From the NCBI GenBank assembly GCA_949126835.1, contig OX421497.1, forward strand, positions 12,495,132 to 12,559,131: DNA of 64,000 nucleotides, read 5' to 3'. The notes under the pieces were generated by a model. The model was not told the DNA's origin. It ran no database searches and worked only from the letters and a program-made list of their open reading frames with translations. This DNA is from Anisus vortex. Lineage: Eukaryota; Mollusca; Gastropoda; Planorbidae. This document shows positions 32,590 to 43,212 of this stretch, piece by piece. Position numbers and translations under genes: made by a program. How positions within the stretch are numbered: the stretch's first letter is position 1; each line of letters opens with the position of its first letter.

Positions 32590-34106
32590 TGTTCAGTAAA
32601 TCCTCAAATGAAAACGAATAACTAAGGCCAGTTATTAAATTGCTTACGTACTGGCTAAAAGTGGCAAACCGTTTACAGATGGTGAAGTAGTGAAGGAATA
32701 TTTGTTGGAGGTGGCTGAGGAACTTTGCCCAGAAAAGTCAAAACAAATTAAAAATGTAGCTTTGGGTGCAAATATCAATGCCTGCCGTGTCGCAGATATA
32801 TGCAAGTTTCGCAATTTTTCAATTCAAATGGATGAATCGCTGGACAGCTGTTCCACCTCTCAAATGATTGTGTTCATTAGATGTGTTGATGAAGACATGA
32901 CCATACAGAAGAGCTGGTTTCCCTAAACAGCATGTTTGACACTGTTACCAGAGACGATATATTCAATGAGTTGAAAAAAAACTTTTAATGATTATAACTT
33001 GGACTGGACTAACCTCAGTTGCCTGACTGTTGATGGAGGAAAGAATATGAGTGGCATATAGAAAGGCTTGGCTGGACAAGTGAAGCAGATGTATAATGAA
33101 AAAAACCAAGATTCCATAACCAATGTTCCTGCATTGTATTATTCACCAGCAATCTTTGTGTGCTAAATATATGGAAATTAGCAGTGAACTGAATCCTGTG
33201 GTGAAGATGGTCAATTTAATAAGGTCACATGGGCTCAGTCATAGACAGTTCAGCGACATGTTGAAAGATACAGACATAGAATCGAAAGATTTACCATATT
33301 ACACAGCAGTAAGATGGCTAAGTTGTGAGAAAGTTCTGAGCAGAGTATTTAAGTTAGGAAAGGAAATAGGTGAGTTCAGTTCCTGGAAAGTAAAGGCAAG
33401 CCACAGCCATTAGGCCTACTGTCTGATGAAGAGTGGGTATGGAAATTGGCCTTTGCTACAGACATAACTAGTCATTAATCTGAACCTAAAACTTCAAGGA
33501 GAGAAAAATCTAGTTTCTGATCTATACACCCACGTAAAGACCTTCAGATCCGAACTTGGCTTGTTTTTGGAACAAGTACAGGCCAACAACATGACGCACT
33601 TTCAGCAGTGCAAGGTATTCATGGCTGAAGCAACAGCTGAGTTCCTCACGTCATTTGCATGCGAGATCATCAAAGACGTTCAGCCGCAGTTTCAGAATAG
33701 GGTTTCTAACGTGGATTCAAATGCAGAAGAAGTGAGACTGTTTCAAAACCCATTTGAAGTAGACGTGGCCAGTGGCCCAGATGAACTGCAGCCGGAGGTC
33801 ATTGAGTTTCAAGCAAATGGCCTCCTTAGGGATAAGTTCAAAGAAGGACTGATGGGTTTTTACCAGGTTTTGCCCAAGGAAGACTTTCCTAATATCAAAA
33901 CGTTTGCATCAAGGTACCTTTCAATCTTTGGTACAACATACCTGTGTGAACAAACATTTTCAAGAATGAAATACGTAAAGAACTATTTGAGAACAAACTT
34001 GTCCGATGATAATCTCAGGTCAATGTTATGGTTAGGGACATCAAATCTAAAGCCAGAAATGTCTGCTATTTTGACATCCAGGAAACAATTTCACCATCCC
34101 CACTAA
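32590..34106 (+). pseudogene. ZBED/GTF2IRD2-like hAT transposase, broken
   Basis: From about 32629 the frame reads 'YVLAKSGKPFTDGEVV' and 'ELCPEKSKQIKNVALGAN', then 'NFSIQMDESLDSCSTSQMIV' (catalytic region with the DES Asp), and 'LDWTNLSCLTVDGGKNMSG' in another frame. 33123-33413 carries 'FLHCIIHQQSLCAKYMEI' and 'YYTAVRWLSCEKVL'. 33561-34106 encodes 181 residues with 'FGTTYLCEQTFSRMKYVKN' and 'LRTNLSDDNLRSML', the hAT dimerisation domain. Several stops and frameshifts, and no zinc-finger N-terminus, show it is a 5'-truncated pseudogene. Confidence 0.9.
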
Positions 34107-34297
34107 TACAGGTGTCCAAGTGTAGTGCACCAATGTGTTATTAAATAATAACTGAATAAAACAATATTAATTAAATAATTAAAAATAACATCCATGTTTT
34201 GATTCTTTTTTATTTGGACCTCAAGTGTGTACTTGGCCCCCGAGCTGCTGTTTGATAGTTAATGCGGCCCTCGGGCTGAAAAGTTTGGAGACCCCTG
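32590..34297 (+). mobile_element. 5'-truncated autonomous-type hAT element
   Basis: The element carrying the broken transposase ends at AGTTTGGAGACCCCTG (34282-34297), whose reverse complement CAGGGGTCTCCAAACT is a typical hAT terminus. Subterminal 'gcggccctcgggctgaaaag' fits. CTCTAGAA (34298-34305) follows and looks like its target duplication. The left terminus is missing; the sequence before 32590 resembles the repeat at 30230. Confidence 0.8.
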
Positions 34298-34305
34298 CTC
34301 TAGAA

Positions 34306-34519
34306 CAATGGTGGACACCTTTTGATAATAGTCTGCCAAAGTAGGATTTCTAATTTATTTACCGCGCCAATAGCATAAAAATTAAAATGCGTCATCAATC
34401 AATTTCTCGTTGAATAGGCCTAGACTTGACTTGTCCCGTCTTATTGGGTCTTTCGCTTGACATTGAAAATCTCACTTAGTGCCAAGTTTGGTTCGCGAGC
34501 ACTAGGTTGCCGACCCCTA
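34306..34519 (-). mobile_element. Short hAT element F (MITE)
   Basis: Ends 'caatggtggacacctttt' and 'taggttgccgacccctaa' and blocks 'gtctgccaaagtaggatt', 'gtgccaagtttggttcgcg' identify a decayed copy of the CAGGGGTCGGCAACC family. It shares the 8-bp CTCTAGAA with the preceding element. The right flank AACTAGTA agrees at five of eight positions. Confidence 0.75.
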
Positions 34520-34614
34520 AACTAGTACAAATCATAATAGGAAGACCAAATAGACCACCCCTCCCCCTCTCATTTATCGGGAAACAATTAACGTATGCCC
34601 CATAATACACACCT

Positions 34615-34675
34615 GCCCGCATACGTAGGCCTATACTTATGTAATCCGCATACGTAGGCCTATACTTATGTAATA
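34615..34675. repeat. 29-bp direct duplication
   Basis: 'ccgcatacgtaggcctatac' followed by 'ttatgtaat' occurs twice in a row. Each copy carries the TAGGCCTA octamer. Confidence 0.9.
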
Positions 34676-35000
34676 CTACTGCCCCCAGTAATGAAATACC
34701 GTTAGTGTTTTTGTTTTCAAATACATATTTTGTAAGGTAAGGCACGTACTGATCACTTCATCTTGGATTAACCCATTTCTTCTTCGTCCGTTGAGGTTTT
34801 ACCTTGTTAGTGTTTTGAACTAGATATCATTTTTTTCATGTGTGCAAAAATTGACTTTTTTTGTGTTTAAGTGCAAAACAATAACACTGTTTTTTTTGGT
34901 CTAAAATCGATATCCCGGATAGCTCCGGATCTTATTTCCATGAGCCTTGAACCAGGCGTGAAAGTTTCACATTATGTGCTTGCATTTTTGTACTCTAGTC

Positions 35001-35203
35001 CAGGGGTCGGCAACCTTTTGATAACAGTGTGCCAAAGAAGGATTTCTAATTCATTCAGCGTGCCAAAATCCTTTAAGTCATCCTATTATTTTCTTGTAGA
35101 AGAGACTTGATTTAGATCTATCTCTTTGTGAGTCTTTCGCGTGCCATTTAAAATCGCTCTGCGTGCCATGTCTGGCACGCGTGATGTAGGTTGCCGAACC
35201 CTG
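35001..35203 (-). mobile_element. 203-bp hAT MITE G
   Basis: CAGGGGTCGGCAACC and GGTTGCCGAACCCTG ends, with a perfect 8-bp duplication CTCTAGTC (34993-35000 and 35204-35211). Interior: 'agtgtgccaaagaaggatt' and 'ctggcacgcgtgatg'. It is a short deletion form of the 1.2-1.6 kb elements. A SINE 3' remnant ('ggtctgacaggaatactt') may lie just after it. Confidence 0.95.
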
Positions 35204-35211
35204 CTCTAGTC

Positions 35212-36300
35212 TATCGTGGCCACTGGAACCTACACACTGGCCCTTTGGATCAAATCGGTCTGACAGGAATACTTTAGTTTTTACTTTACATTTGAGGGGG
35301 GGGGGGTGCAGCAGAGAACTCTGGTCCCAAATTAACTATTGCAATAATGACCCTGGAGATGGTTGCCTCGTGGGTGACCCTATGTGCAGAAATCATTTAT
35401 GTTCCAGAGTTCCGTGGTTCTCCGGTCAAATGCTTATTACATACTACATCTCTACTTAAGAGCCATTGCGATTGATGAGTTAAAAAGACATTATACTTTT
35501 GCATTTTTTGTCTTGTCCTCCGTAATGGATATATTTACTATAATCCACAGGTTGTTTGCCACTATCCACAGATGAGCAGTGCTAAACCACAGAGAACCAA
35601 CACAGTGATTCACAAAACAATTGAACTAGAATCCACAGATAGGGAGCAAAAAATCCTCATTGATTAAAAATCCACTTGAGAGGCAGCAATAAGCCACAAC
35701 TATTTCATAATGTGCAGATAAGCAGTGATAATTCACAGTCAATAAACCTAGATTCCAACATACGTCGATTTAGGATTACACCGGAAGTTCAATTCAGTGG
35801 GTTTGAATCAAGTGAAATTGGGCGATTCAAATCTCGAAGTGTCAAAGTAAATGAATCATTTAATGGATTTCAATCAAGTAATTCAACTCAGTTTCCATAA
35901 AGTGATGTCATAAATGGATTCTAACCCAGCCGTACAATAACGTCATCGGAATTAAGAAAGTTAACATAACGATTACGAACACACAAAAAATCATCTTCAT
36001 TATTTAATTTTACATTACCCGTGACTCCAGTATCTATAAGTATAGATCTATAATCAATTTAAGAGTTAAATATAAGCCTATACATTATATTCTATCTAGT
36101 GTCGAAATTAGATTGTAACTGGATACATTTTCCTTCTGTATCTGCTTTAGTGTAGACATAATTCTGTTATGAGTTATGTTTGAAGTGAATTAGAATAATA
36201 CAGGACATTTTGCATCTGAATCTTGAGTATTAGGATCTATTATTTGATTGTGTACTATCATTGGAAACAACGCCACACAATAATAATAATCTTCCAACAT
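35212..36300. other. Low-information stretch with short repeated words
   Basis: 'tccacag' recurs six or so times between 35545 and 35700, and 'gattcaaatc/gatttcaatc' words recur at 35790-35880. A G tract lies at 35296. The single 74-codon frame there has no recognisable features. Confidence 0.4.
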
Positions 36301-36339
36301 GCCATCGCCATTTTGTAACAGAGAGATTATCTCGTCCCG

Positions 36340-36552
36340 CTGTAGGCCATCTCGGCGTCTGAAAGGAAGTGACGTCACCGATTTGGCGGAAGTTGGCTCG
36401 TCAAATTCCGGCCTGGGCTCGTTCTGTGATATGTTCGGTTGAGAAATCGTTCGGGAAATGATGATGTGTTGGCGATGGATACATTTTCTCTGGCCTGGGT
36501 GCAACTAGTAGACGATCTGGGATAGATCATTTTCCACCGGAAGTATCGAAAC
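36340..36552 (+). promoter_or_regulatory. Candidate promoter / 5' UTR of the exon at 36553
   Basis: This stretch is richer in CpG than its surroundings and contains a full CRE palindrome TGACGTCA (36370-36377) with an ETS-like GGAAG on either side ('aaggaagtgacgtcacc', 'ggcggaagttgg') and 'accggaagt' at 36537-36545. There is no TATA box at a standard distance. It ends at the first in-frame ATG of the exon. The assignment rests on motif content and position only. Confidence 0.4.
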
Positions 36553-36685
36553 ATGCATCAGTTTTCTCCGAACACATCGGATTATAAGAATAATAAGAAA
36601 ACTCGAAACATCGGGAAATTCCTATTCATAGCTGTGCTAATTTTAGCTTTTGGACCCAGCCACCAGCTCCAAGGATCCAACGTAG
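36553..36685 (+). CDS. Candidate first coding exon, signal peptide or membrane anchor
   Basis: An ATG at 36553 opens 44 codons plus one base and ends at TAG|GTGAGT (donor GT at 36686-36687), matching the consensus MAG|GTRAGT. An in-frame TAG at 36523-36525 makes this the first Met. The peptide has a polar, basic N-region (residues 1-22, ending 'KKTRNIGK') and a hydrophobic core FLFIAVLILAFG (23-34), then 'PSHQLQGSN'. That is typical of a secretory signal or type II anchor. The mature protein is unknown because the next exon was not found; phase at the splice is 1. It is non-repetitive within this window. Confidence 0.55.
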
Positions 36686-36691
36686 GTGAGT

Positions 36692-39600
36692 GAAGAATTG
36701 TTTATAATCTCTCTCTATAAAACTGTTTAGAAATAATGATTCTTTCAACCTTCTAAAAGATTTGAGGGGGCTGGAATTGCCGGCTGGGGGTAAACATTGA
36801 ACCCATTATTAGATAATAGGGGTGTGTATACCTACTTTTTTTTTTATCTATATTAAATAATTGTGTCTACTTATATTGTCTACTAATTATCAAATTATTT
36901 ATCTGTCTTCGTTATATTTTGTTTGCATTATCAACTGTCTGAATTCCTTGGGCGTTTGCGTCTTTTTAATTCATACTCGATCTCCTGGAAGACACTTGGT
37001 TTGATTTTGCACATGCTAGGGTTTGTATTGTGTTCTATCATTCTATCTCTGTAGATAATGGATTGTCCAGTTAGGATGAACCTACTTTGAGCATTCACTA
37101 CCTACTATTCACAAAACCATTGGTACTTTTTGGTGGGAGTATTGCCCAGTTGGCATGCCCTAAACACACAGATAGAGATATATTATCAACATTCTCACAA
37201 AACGTTTCATTCATTAATCTAGGTTGGTCTATTGTTAACACGGGGGACTTATTGACAGCAACAAAACCTTGGCGGCATTATACATTCACACATTCGCAGT
37301 TGACCACGGGATGAATACAAATAATACAATTGACCTTAATGCTGGTCAGTTGCTGACCTCCCCCCCCCCACTCCATCCACCCAAAGAGCAATAACTCTAT
37401 GACATAAAGCCCGAAACCCTATTCTGTTCCCACCCCTCCCCTTGGCTGGCCGATTAATCAGGCGACTGGGTGCGCAAAAAAAAAAAATGGAGGCACAAAA
37501 TAATCTATAAATAGAATTGGGCCTTGAAATACTGCGGGCAGTGAAACATTTTACTTTTCGACTTCCAAAAAAAAAAACAAAAAAAAACTAAACAACCCGG
37601 CACTGAGTATAATTCTAAATTGATCCTTGACGCTAATTCTTCTGATAATTGAAATAGAGAGTCCAGAGTTTCTTTTCTGTCTTCCTTCCCTTTTCATGAT
37701 GTAACGGAACGGATTTTCCCATTGTTCGGAAAAAAATTAAGACTACGTGCAGAGTCACATTTCTGAAAAGTGAAAATCTGTGACTATGCCCGTTCTTTCA
37801 CTATAGTCTTCAAATAGTTTCCTCAATGACCGGACGCGTTGGGTTTCCACTAAAAGATCACATGGGCGTAGCGCTCAAATTCTAGTTAAAAACCACAACA
37901 ACGACGAAACGCTGTGATCTGGAGGGCGTTCCTGTCGGAGGGTAGGGGGGGGGGAAGGCTACCCGACATAATTTCATTAAAATAAAAATAAAAGATGGAT
38001 GGGTGTTGTGCTGTCAACACAATTCCGCGGAAACCGGTGAATGCCACTTCACTAGCATTAATGACCAAAAAAACAGAAGAAAACTAGATAGAGACGCTGT
38101 AGAGATTACAGTACTTTACGCTTAAAACGTCACGTGACTGCCAAATAGAGGATTCCCTCCTCGCAGGCATGCTAGCGAATCAACCAATCACGAACGTACT
38201 AGAGTATTAAAAGAAAACAACAGCGAACCTTTATACAAATAAATGTCCCGAAATGGAGAAATATATTTCCCGCCAATTTTTCACCGGATGTTTGAAAACA
38301 TAAAATAGCAAACAAAAAAAAATTAAAAAAATAAATAAATAGTCTATATAATTTAAATTGGATAATATAAAATTCTAGAATTTAGAAATGTTCACGTAAT
38401 TTTAATTTGCCTCACTTGCCACATCCGGGCATTTAAAATGTCTCCATTTTTATTATTGGCTGCGATTTCACGAGATCGGTGCACGCGCTGTGACATCATT
38501 TTATTGCACGCTCTTTTTGTTTTCATTTATTCTATTTATTTGTTTGTTTTAAGCTGTCAAATCTTTTTATCGTCTGCGAGAGAGTGCTTTTCACATTGCT
38601 AGTTGTGTGATAATTCAGATGTTTTTTGTGCAAAGATGATGCTGTGCTTTCTAATGTAAAATTAAATGTATATTTGTAAAATAAAATAAAAACACTTTAA
38701 CTCTGATTAAAAAACAAATAGAATTAAAAACTGAAAATGTCTATTGATTTAGACCAGGGGAATGTGGCAACAATTTCTTTAAGACATTGGGCTTTATAAG
38801 GAATTCGATGCGTCACTGTAGGCTAAGCTGGGCCCTCTCATTCTGAAAGTTTTTTTGCATGATTAATAAAGGATCGTCGTCAGAAGCTCCGTGGGGTGGG
38901 GGGGGGGGGGGGACCACACTGGAAAGCTTGGCGGGCTATGTTGTGGCCCTGAGGGCCGCCTATTGCACACTCATCTATTTGTTTTTTTTTCGGGCTGGGA
39001 ATAATGGTTTTATGTAAAGTAAAGTGTACATAATTTATGAGTAAATCTGAAGAGAGTTTTTTGGAAAATGTAAATCTGAATTGTATTAGTTTCTATGTAG
39101 GCCTAAATGAGAATAGTATTAACATTTTTACTTCAAGCAAGAGTCATTGTATACGTTACACCTGTTGTTTGTATGCGTTGTTGTTTTTTTTTAAAGTTTC
39201 ATTTTGGCTTTAATGTAAGGCTAGATTTAGGAACACCGGAAACCTTGATCTACATCTTTTTTGAAGCCAGGAAGATTTAAAAAAACAACAACATGAGAAA
39301 CTGAATATATTCAAAGAATCAGAGAGCAAAAGAACAAAAAAATCATAAAAAGAGCAATCACTCTTGTTTGTTTTTGTCAACGTCACAAGAACTCTCTTTT
39401 GTTTAAAGATTAGAAAATAAACTTTGAACAAAACACGAGCCATCAATCAAGACGGTAAATGAGGACCCCCCCCCCCCCCCCACACACACACCTAAACACA
39501 CACGCACGCACACGCCTCCACTCTTTACGTAACCACTAACCGACGCCCCCTTTTTTTAAATTCTCCAAACCTCTCGCCCACCCCTCTCCCCCCCCCCCCG

Positions 39601-40789
39601 CCCCGTCGGTTTCGCTCGTAACTTTATTTAATTATGTAAATATTCGCTCGCGCTTGTTCCGTAATCTCCCACCACAGCCGTCCAGTACGAGATAGCCAGT
39701 GTGGATTTATGGGGGGATTAGTTTCGGATTAGTTGTAGCGATAAATGGACATTAGCCATTGACGATTAAGTCACGAGGATACGATTTATTATAATAATAA
39801 CAAAGAGGTTATTGTAAAAAATGTCTTGCCTCCCCCCCCCCCCCCCCAAAACATTAAAGACATTTCTTTTCCACTAAGTTGATCATGTATTTCTAACACC
39901 TCCATCGGCAATGACTTGTTTAAAACTTTTTTAGAATGTTATTGTTGTTGTCGTTTCGCTTTTATGGGCGCTCTGAGCATGCTCTGCATTAGCATGGAGT
40001 GAGGCGCCATACAATTGACCGTATGACTATACTTTTTGTGTGATCATTATCTTTAAAAAAAAAACCGAACAGGAAACATATTGTAAGAATTGATAGATTA
40101 AAAAATTACCTAAACAAGAGGCTTAAATAAATCAATATTTATGTGAATCGTTTGCCTGGTGTGTTGCTAGTAGTTTGTCTATATTTGTTTAAATTTTGGT
40201 TGCAAAAAGCCTTAGGGCTCCACGCTTCACTATTTGCAGCTTGTTTTTGTTTTTTTGACAACAAAATGGTACTAGCATAAAATCCACTTTCCACAAAAGA
40301 GAATCCAATACAAAATTGTTGACAAAACTCACAGACCAAGAGAAGCTGATTGATTTTCTCCCAAAGAATCACATTTGCTTTTCAAATACTCGAGCACCGA
40401 ATCCAAGTTTCATACATTATATTCAAACAGTCATCGTTTGCTAACCAAGGCACCTCTGTATGCAGTAGCGATCGCTTGTAGTCCTCGTCAATGAACAATG
40501 AACCATATTAATTTTGCCACATAGTACATAAGAACAATAAGAACAATAATGGCATAGTCAAAGACATAACTAGATAATTATAAAATTGGCAAACAATTTG
40601 TAGTACAAGTAGTCTAATAGATTTTAAAATTTCTTTTTTTTTTTCGAAAAGTGCACATTTTCTCTTTATTTATTTTACTCAAATAAACGTAAGCTAAAAG
40701 TAAAGCTTGATAGTCTGGTAGCGTGGACTCATTCAGATATAAAGGAAATTGTGATGTCTTTAGGTAATCTCACAATGTACTCTAAATCA
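36692..40789. other. Mostly unique region, possible intron with regulatory blocks
   Basis: If the exon at 36553 is real this is the start of its first intron. No transposon is recognised except C/G tracts (37361, 38897, 39468, 39590, 39831). The block at about 39600-39790 lacks repeats and contains homeodomain-like and GATA-like words ('ttaattatgtaaatattcg', 'gcgataaatggac'). CCAAT-like 'aaccaatcacg' lies near 38180. No downstream exon could be identified. Confidence 0.35.
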
Positions 40790-41233
40790 GGGGTCGGCAA
40801 CCAAAGGTATGCGTGCCAAACTTGGCAAGCAGAGCGATTTTCCATGGCACTCGAGAGACCTACAAGATGTGTTTTTTTATTGATAAAAACAACAACATTT
40901 TCCGGTTCTGAATGAGGAAAACTACCTGTTGAAGCCGATGTGTTTCTGACACTGGAATGGATTTGCATTGAAACTGGTCATATTTTGCCGTGAAATCAAT
41001 TTCAAAACATTTTAACTACATGTACATTCATATGTTAAAGAATATATTAAGATAGATAGTTAAGCTTTCGCAGAAGTACATCGAAGTACTCAAAGTGGAG
41101 TTTTCTAATCAAAGGCAAGTCTTTCAAATTGATGCACTCATTTTTTATACCACACCAAGCCGAACTGGTTTGATATTACTACAACCTTCTTAGATGTAGA
41201 ATGTAGATATTTTTTTAAGTGGAGGAATATTGG

Positions 41234-41415
41234 CAGTGCCCTCACATAGGGGGGGGGGGCAGAGAGGGGCATCTGCCCGGGTTCGACACTTCCAGGTGTG
41301 CGGCAAATGTAGTCTAAATATAGAAAATATAGCACTAAACAAGCAGTTACAGTATGCAAGGGAGCGGCGCCGAAACGTTTGCCTTGGGTCGCTACATAAG
41401 CTTGTAAGGGCTCTG
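41234..41415. mobile_element. 182-bp G-rich hAT MITE, perfect duplication
   Basis: It begins CAGTGCCCTCACATAGG and ends 'gcttgtaagggctctg', flanked by a perfect 8-bp duplication AATATTGG (41226-41233 and 41416-41423). It is a sister of 9894-10086; shared interior words include 'tagcactaaacaagcagtt' and 'acagtatgcaa'. No coding capacity. Confidence 0.95.
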
Positions 41416-41627
41416 AATATTGGTGATTTTAAAATAGAGCAAGTTGACTTTCAAACATTTAAAAAAATGGGCACCCAAATGTGCCCATTTGCGGAAAAAT
41501 CTAGAAGGAAGCAGCTTAGGAAAGTCGTCTGCTATTCTCAACTGATTGGCATTCGCTCATTTACTTTCAGCTTTTGGTTCAACTTACACCCGTGAACAGA
41601 TTTATCGCACATCAAAGTTGTTTTTCT

Positions 41628-41845
41628 TATCTTATACATTACAGACGCTCCTTCTATAAAGTAGATTATTGCGTCCTTCGCTCATCCGTGGTCCGAGTCT
41701 AGTCTTGCATTTTTATTCTTATCTTATACATTACAGACGCTCCTTCTATAAAGTAGATTATTGCGTCCTACGCTCATCCGTGGTCCGAGTCTAGTCTTGT
41801 ATTTTTATTCTTATCTTATACATTACAGACGCTCCTTGCTTTTAG
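41628..41845 (-). repeat. Tandem LINE 3'-tail copies, about 92-bp spacing
   Basis: 'tacattacagacgctccttc' starts at about 41635, 41727 and 41818. Each has 'gattattgcgtcc' and 'ctcatccgtggtccgagt' (third copy is short). These are the terminal segment of the CR1/Jockey-like LINE family on the minus strand. Tandem tails separated by 'attcttatctta' fit either several insertions into the same simple-repeat tail or unequal exchange. Confidence 0.85.
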
Positions 41846-42602
41846 CATACAAAGAGGTCCCCTACACTTGACCGCTCATTAATTGATAAAGACTTAAAAG
41901 ACTAATTACATTTAAACGAGTTTTTATGCTCATCTTCTTTTATTAAACATAAATATAATTAATTTTAAAACAAATTTATTTGTAGTATTAATTTAGAAAT
42001 ATAAGATACTTACTTAATAGCAATATATTATGTCATTTCTGTAATCATTAATGTTTAAAATGTAAACTTCTTAAATAAACAAAACAATTAAGGTTGGAAA
42101 TGTTTATTTACAACTGTTTAACGTAAATTATTTTAATCCTCTAATAATTAAATCTTGTTATGAATACCATAATGTTGAATGTATAAAAAGAAATAATAAT
42201 AATCAGTAATATTGTTAAATTACAAAACAGAACTTGTTTGGCATCACTTTTGAATTAAATGTGGAAACATGTGTTAATTAAAGGGAGATAATAAACCCGT
42301 TTCATTTTAGCTAATATTTCTAATGTTTATTTTTTCTTTTATTCAAATAAATAACAAAATTACATTTATAACTTTGAAATGATCAAACTGTATAAAGTAT
42401 TTGAAAATTAGAGTCTATATAAATCTTATATGACTAAAAAAATTATTTATATGTATATTTCCAAGCATTACAATATCTTCCCAGTCGGTATTATTACTAC
42501 GTATCTATACCGCTTAACAGTAATCCGTGACCTAGAATCAACAATATATAATCCCATTAAAACTGAGATAAATATATCATTAATATTAGCAGATGTTAGG
42601 GC

Positions 42603-42655
42603 GACAGTGATCGTCAACAGAGTTGACAGTCCGGTTAGCTAACCAGCCGGCCGCA
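42603..42655 (-). mobile_element. SINE (family 2) fragment inside hAT H
   Basis: 'gttgacagtccggttagcta' and 'accagccggccgcacac' match the head of the family-2 SINE. The inverted hAT copy at 62 kb has the SINE at the same internal place, so it was present before those two copies separated. Confidence 0.7.
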
Positions 42656-42954
42656 CACCACATTTGCCATATATTGACCCCCACTTCTTCGAAAAGTCAT
42701 TGCAATTCCTATTTCTCATTAGTATAATAATATGTAGGCCTACTATTAGGGGATATTAGATATTTGAAGCACTTGTGTTTACATTAGATTTCATCCCAAA
42801 AATAATCGATTCAAGTAGCTGATATGTTCAAATTATATCAGGTACGTTTGTACCACCCACTTGCCCTTCACCGCCCCCCTCCCCCTAATCGCACACGGCA
42901 ATGTCAGCGCCCCCCCCCTCCCAAAGCTTCTCACCGCCCCCCGAGGAGCGATAA

Positions 42955-43212
42955 CGCGGTGGCCGAGCGGTAGTGCATTCGGCTAGCGTACCGAAGGTTC
43001 TGGGTTCGAATCCTGGTGAAGGCTGAGATTTGTTCTCGGGTCTGGAGGGCGTCCCTGTGTCTATCCAGGGTACCTGACTTTGGTTATGGTAAAGAAATGG
43101 GCGGCTGGGCATTGTGCTGGTCATACAATCCCCTAGTATGCAGTGGCCACAGAAAGTGGCGAACGCTGCGTTACCGGCCCGATGGATCAATCTCTTCCAG
43201 CTTTACTTTACC
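42955..43212 (+). mobile_element. tRNA-derived SINE (family 1), best copy
   Basis: The head 'gcggtggccgagcggtagtg' (box A) and 'gggttcgaatcctggtg' (box B) resembles a leucine/serine-type tRNA D-arm and T-arm. The body has 'ggagggcgtccctgtgtct', 'gggtacctgactttggtta', 'gggcggctgggcattgtgct' and 'acaatcccctagtatg', with 3' 'ggcccgatggatcaat' and a 'ctttacttta' tail. About 255 bp, close to full length. It truncates the GC-rich end of hAT H. Confidence 0.92.

Larger units (their letters stand above)
40798..42955 (+). mobile_element. Mosaic hAT element H with nested MITE, LINE tails and SINE piece
   Basis: The left end CAGGGGTCGGCAACC follows CTCTAAAT (40790-40797). Subterminal 'gcgtgccaaacttggcaagc' and the AT-rich interior (for example 'atttttaaatcttatatgac'-like sequence near 42420) match elements A, B and E. 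The right side ends instead in a GC-rich block, 'caccgccccc' and 'gcgataacg', matched in reverse complement at 61960-62110. It carries a MITE (41234), tandem LINE tails (41640) and a SINE-2 piece (42603), and is cut by a SINE at 42955. Confidence 0.75.

Noticed and set aside
36190..36504. Minus-strand 104-codon frame
   Set aside because: It overlaps the putative promoter and 5' UTR of the plus-strand exon and has no domain that I recognise.
42955..43030. Functional tRNA gene
   Set aside because: Box A and B are tRNA-like, but the sequence runs on into the shared SINE body and recurs about ten times in the window.
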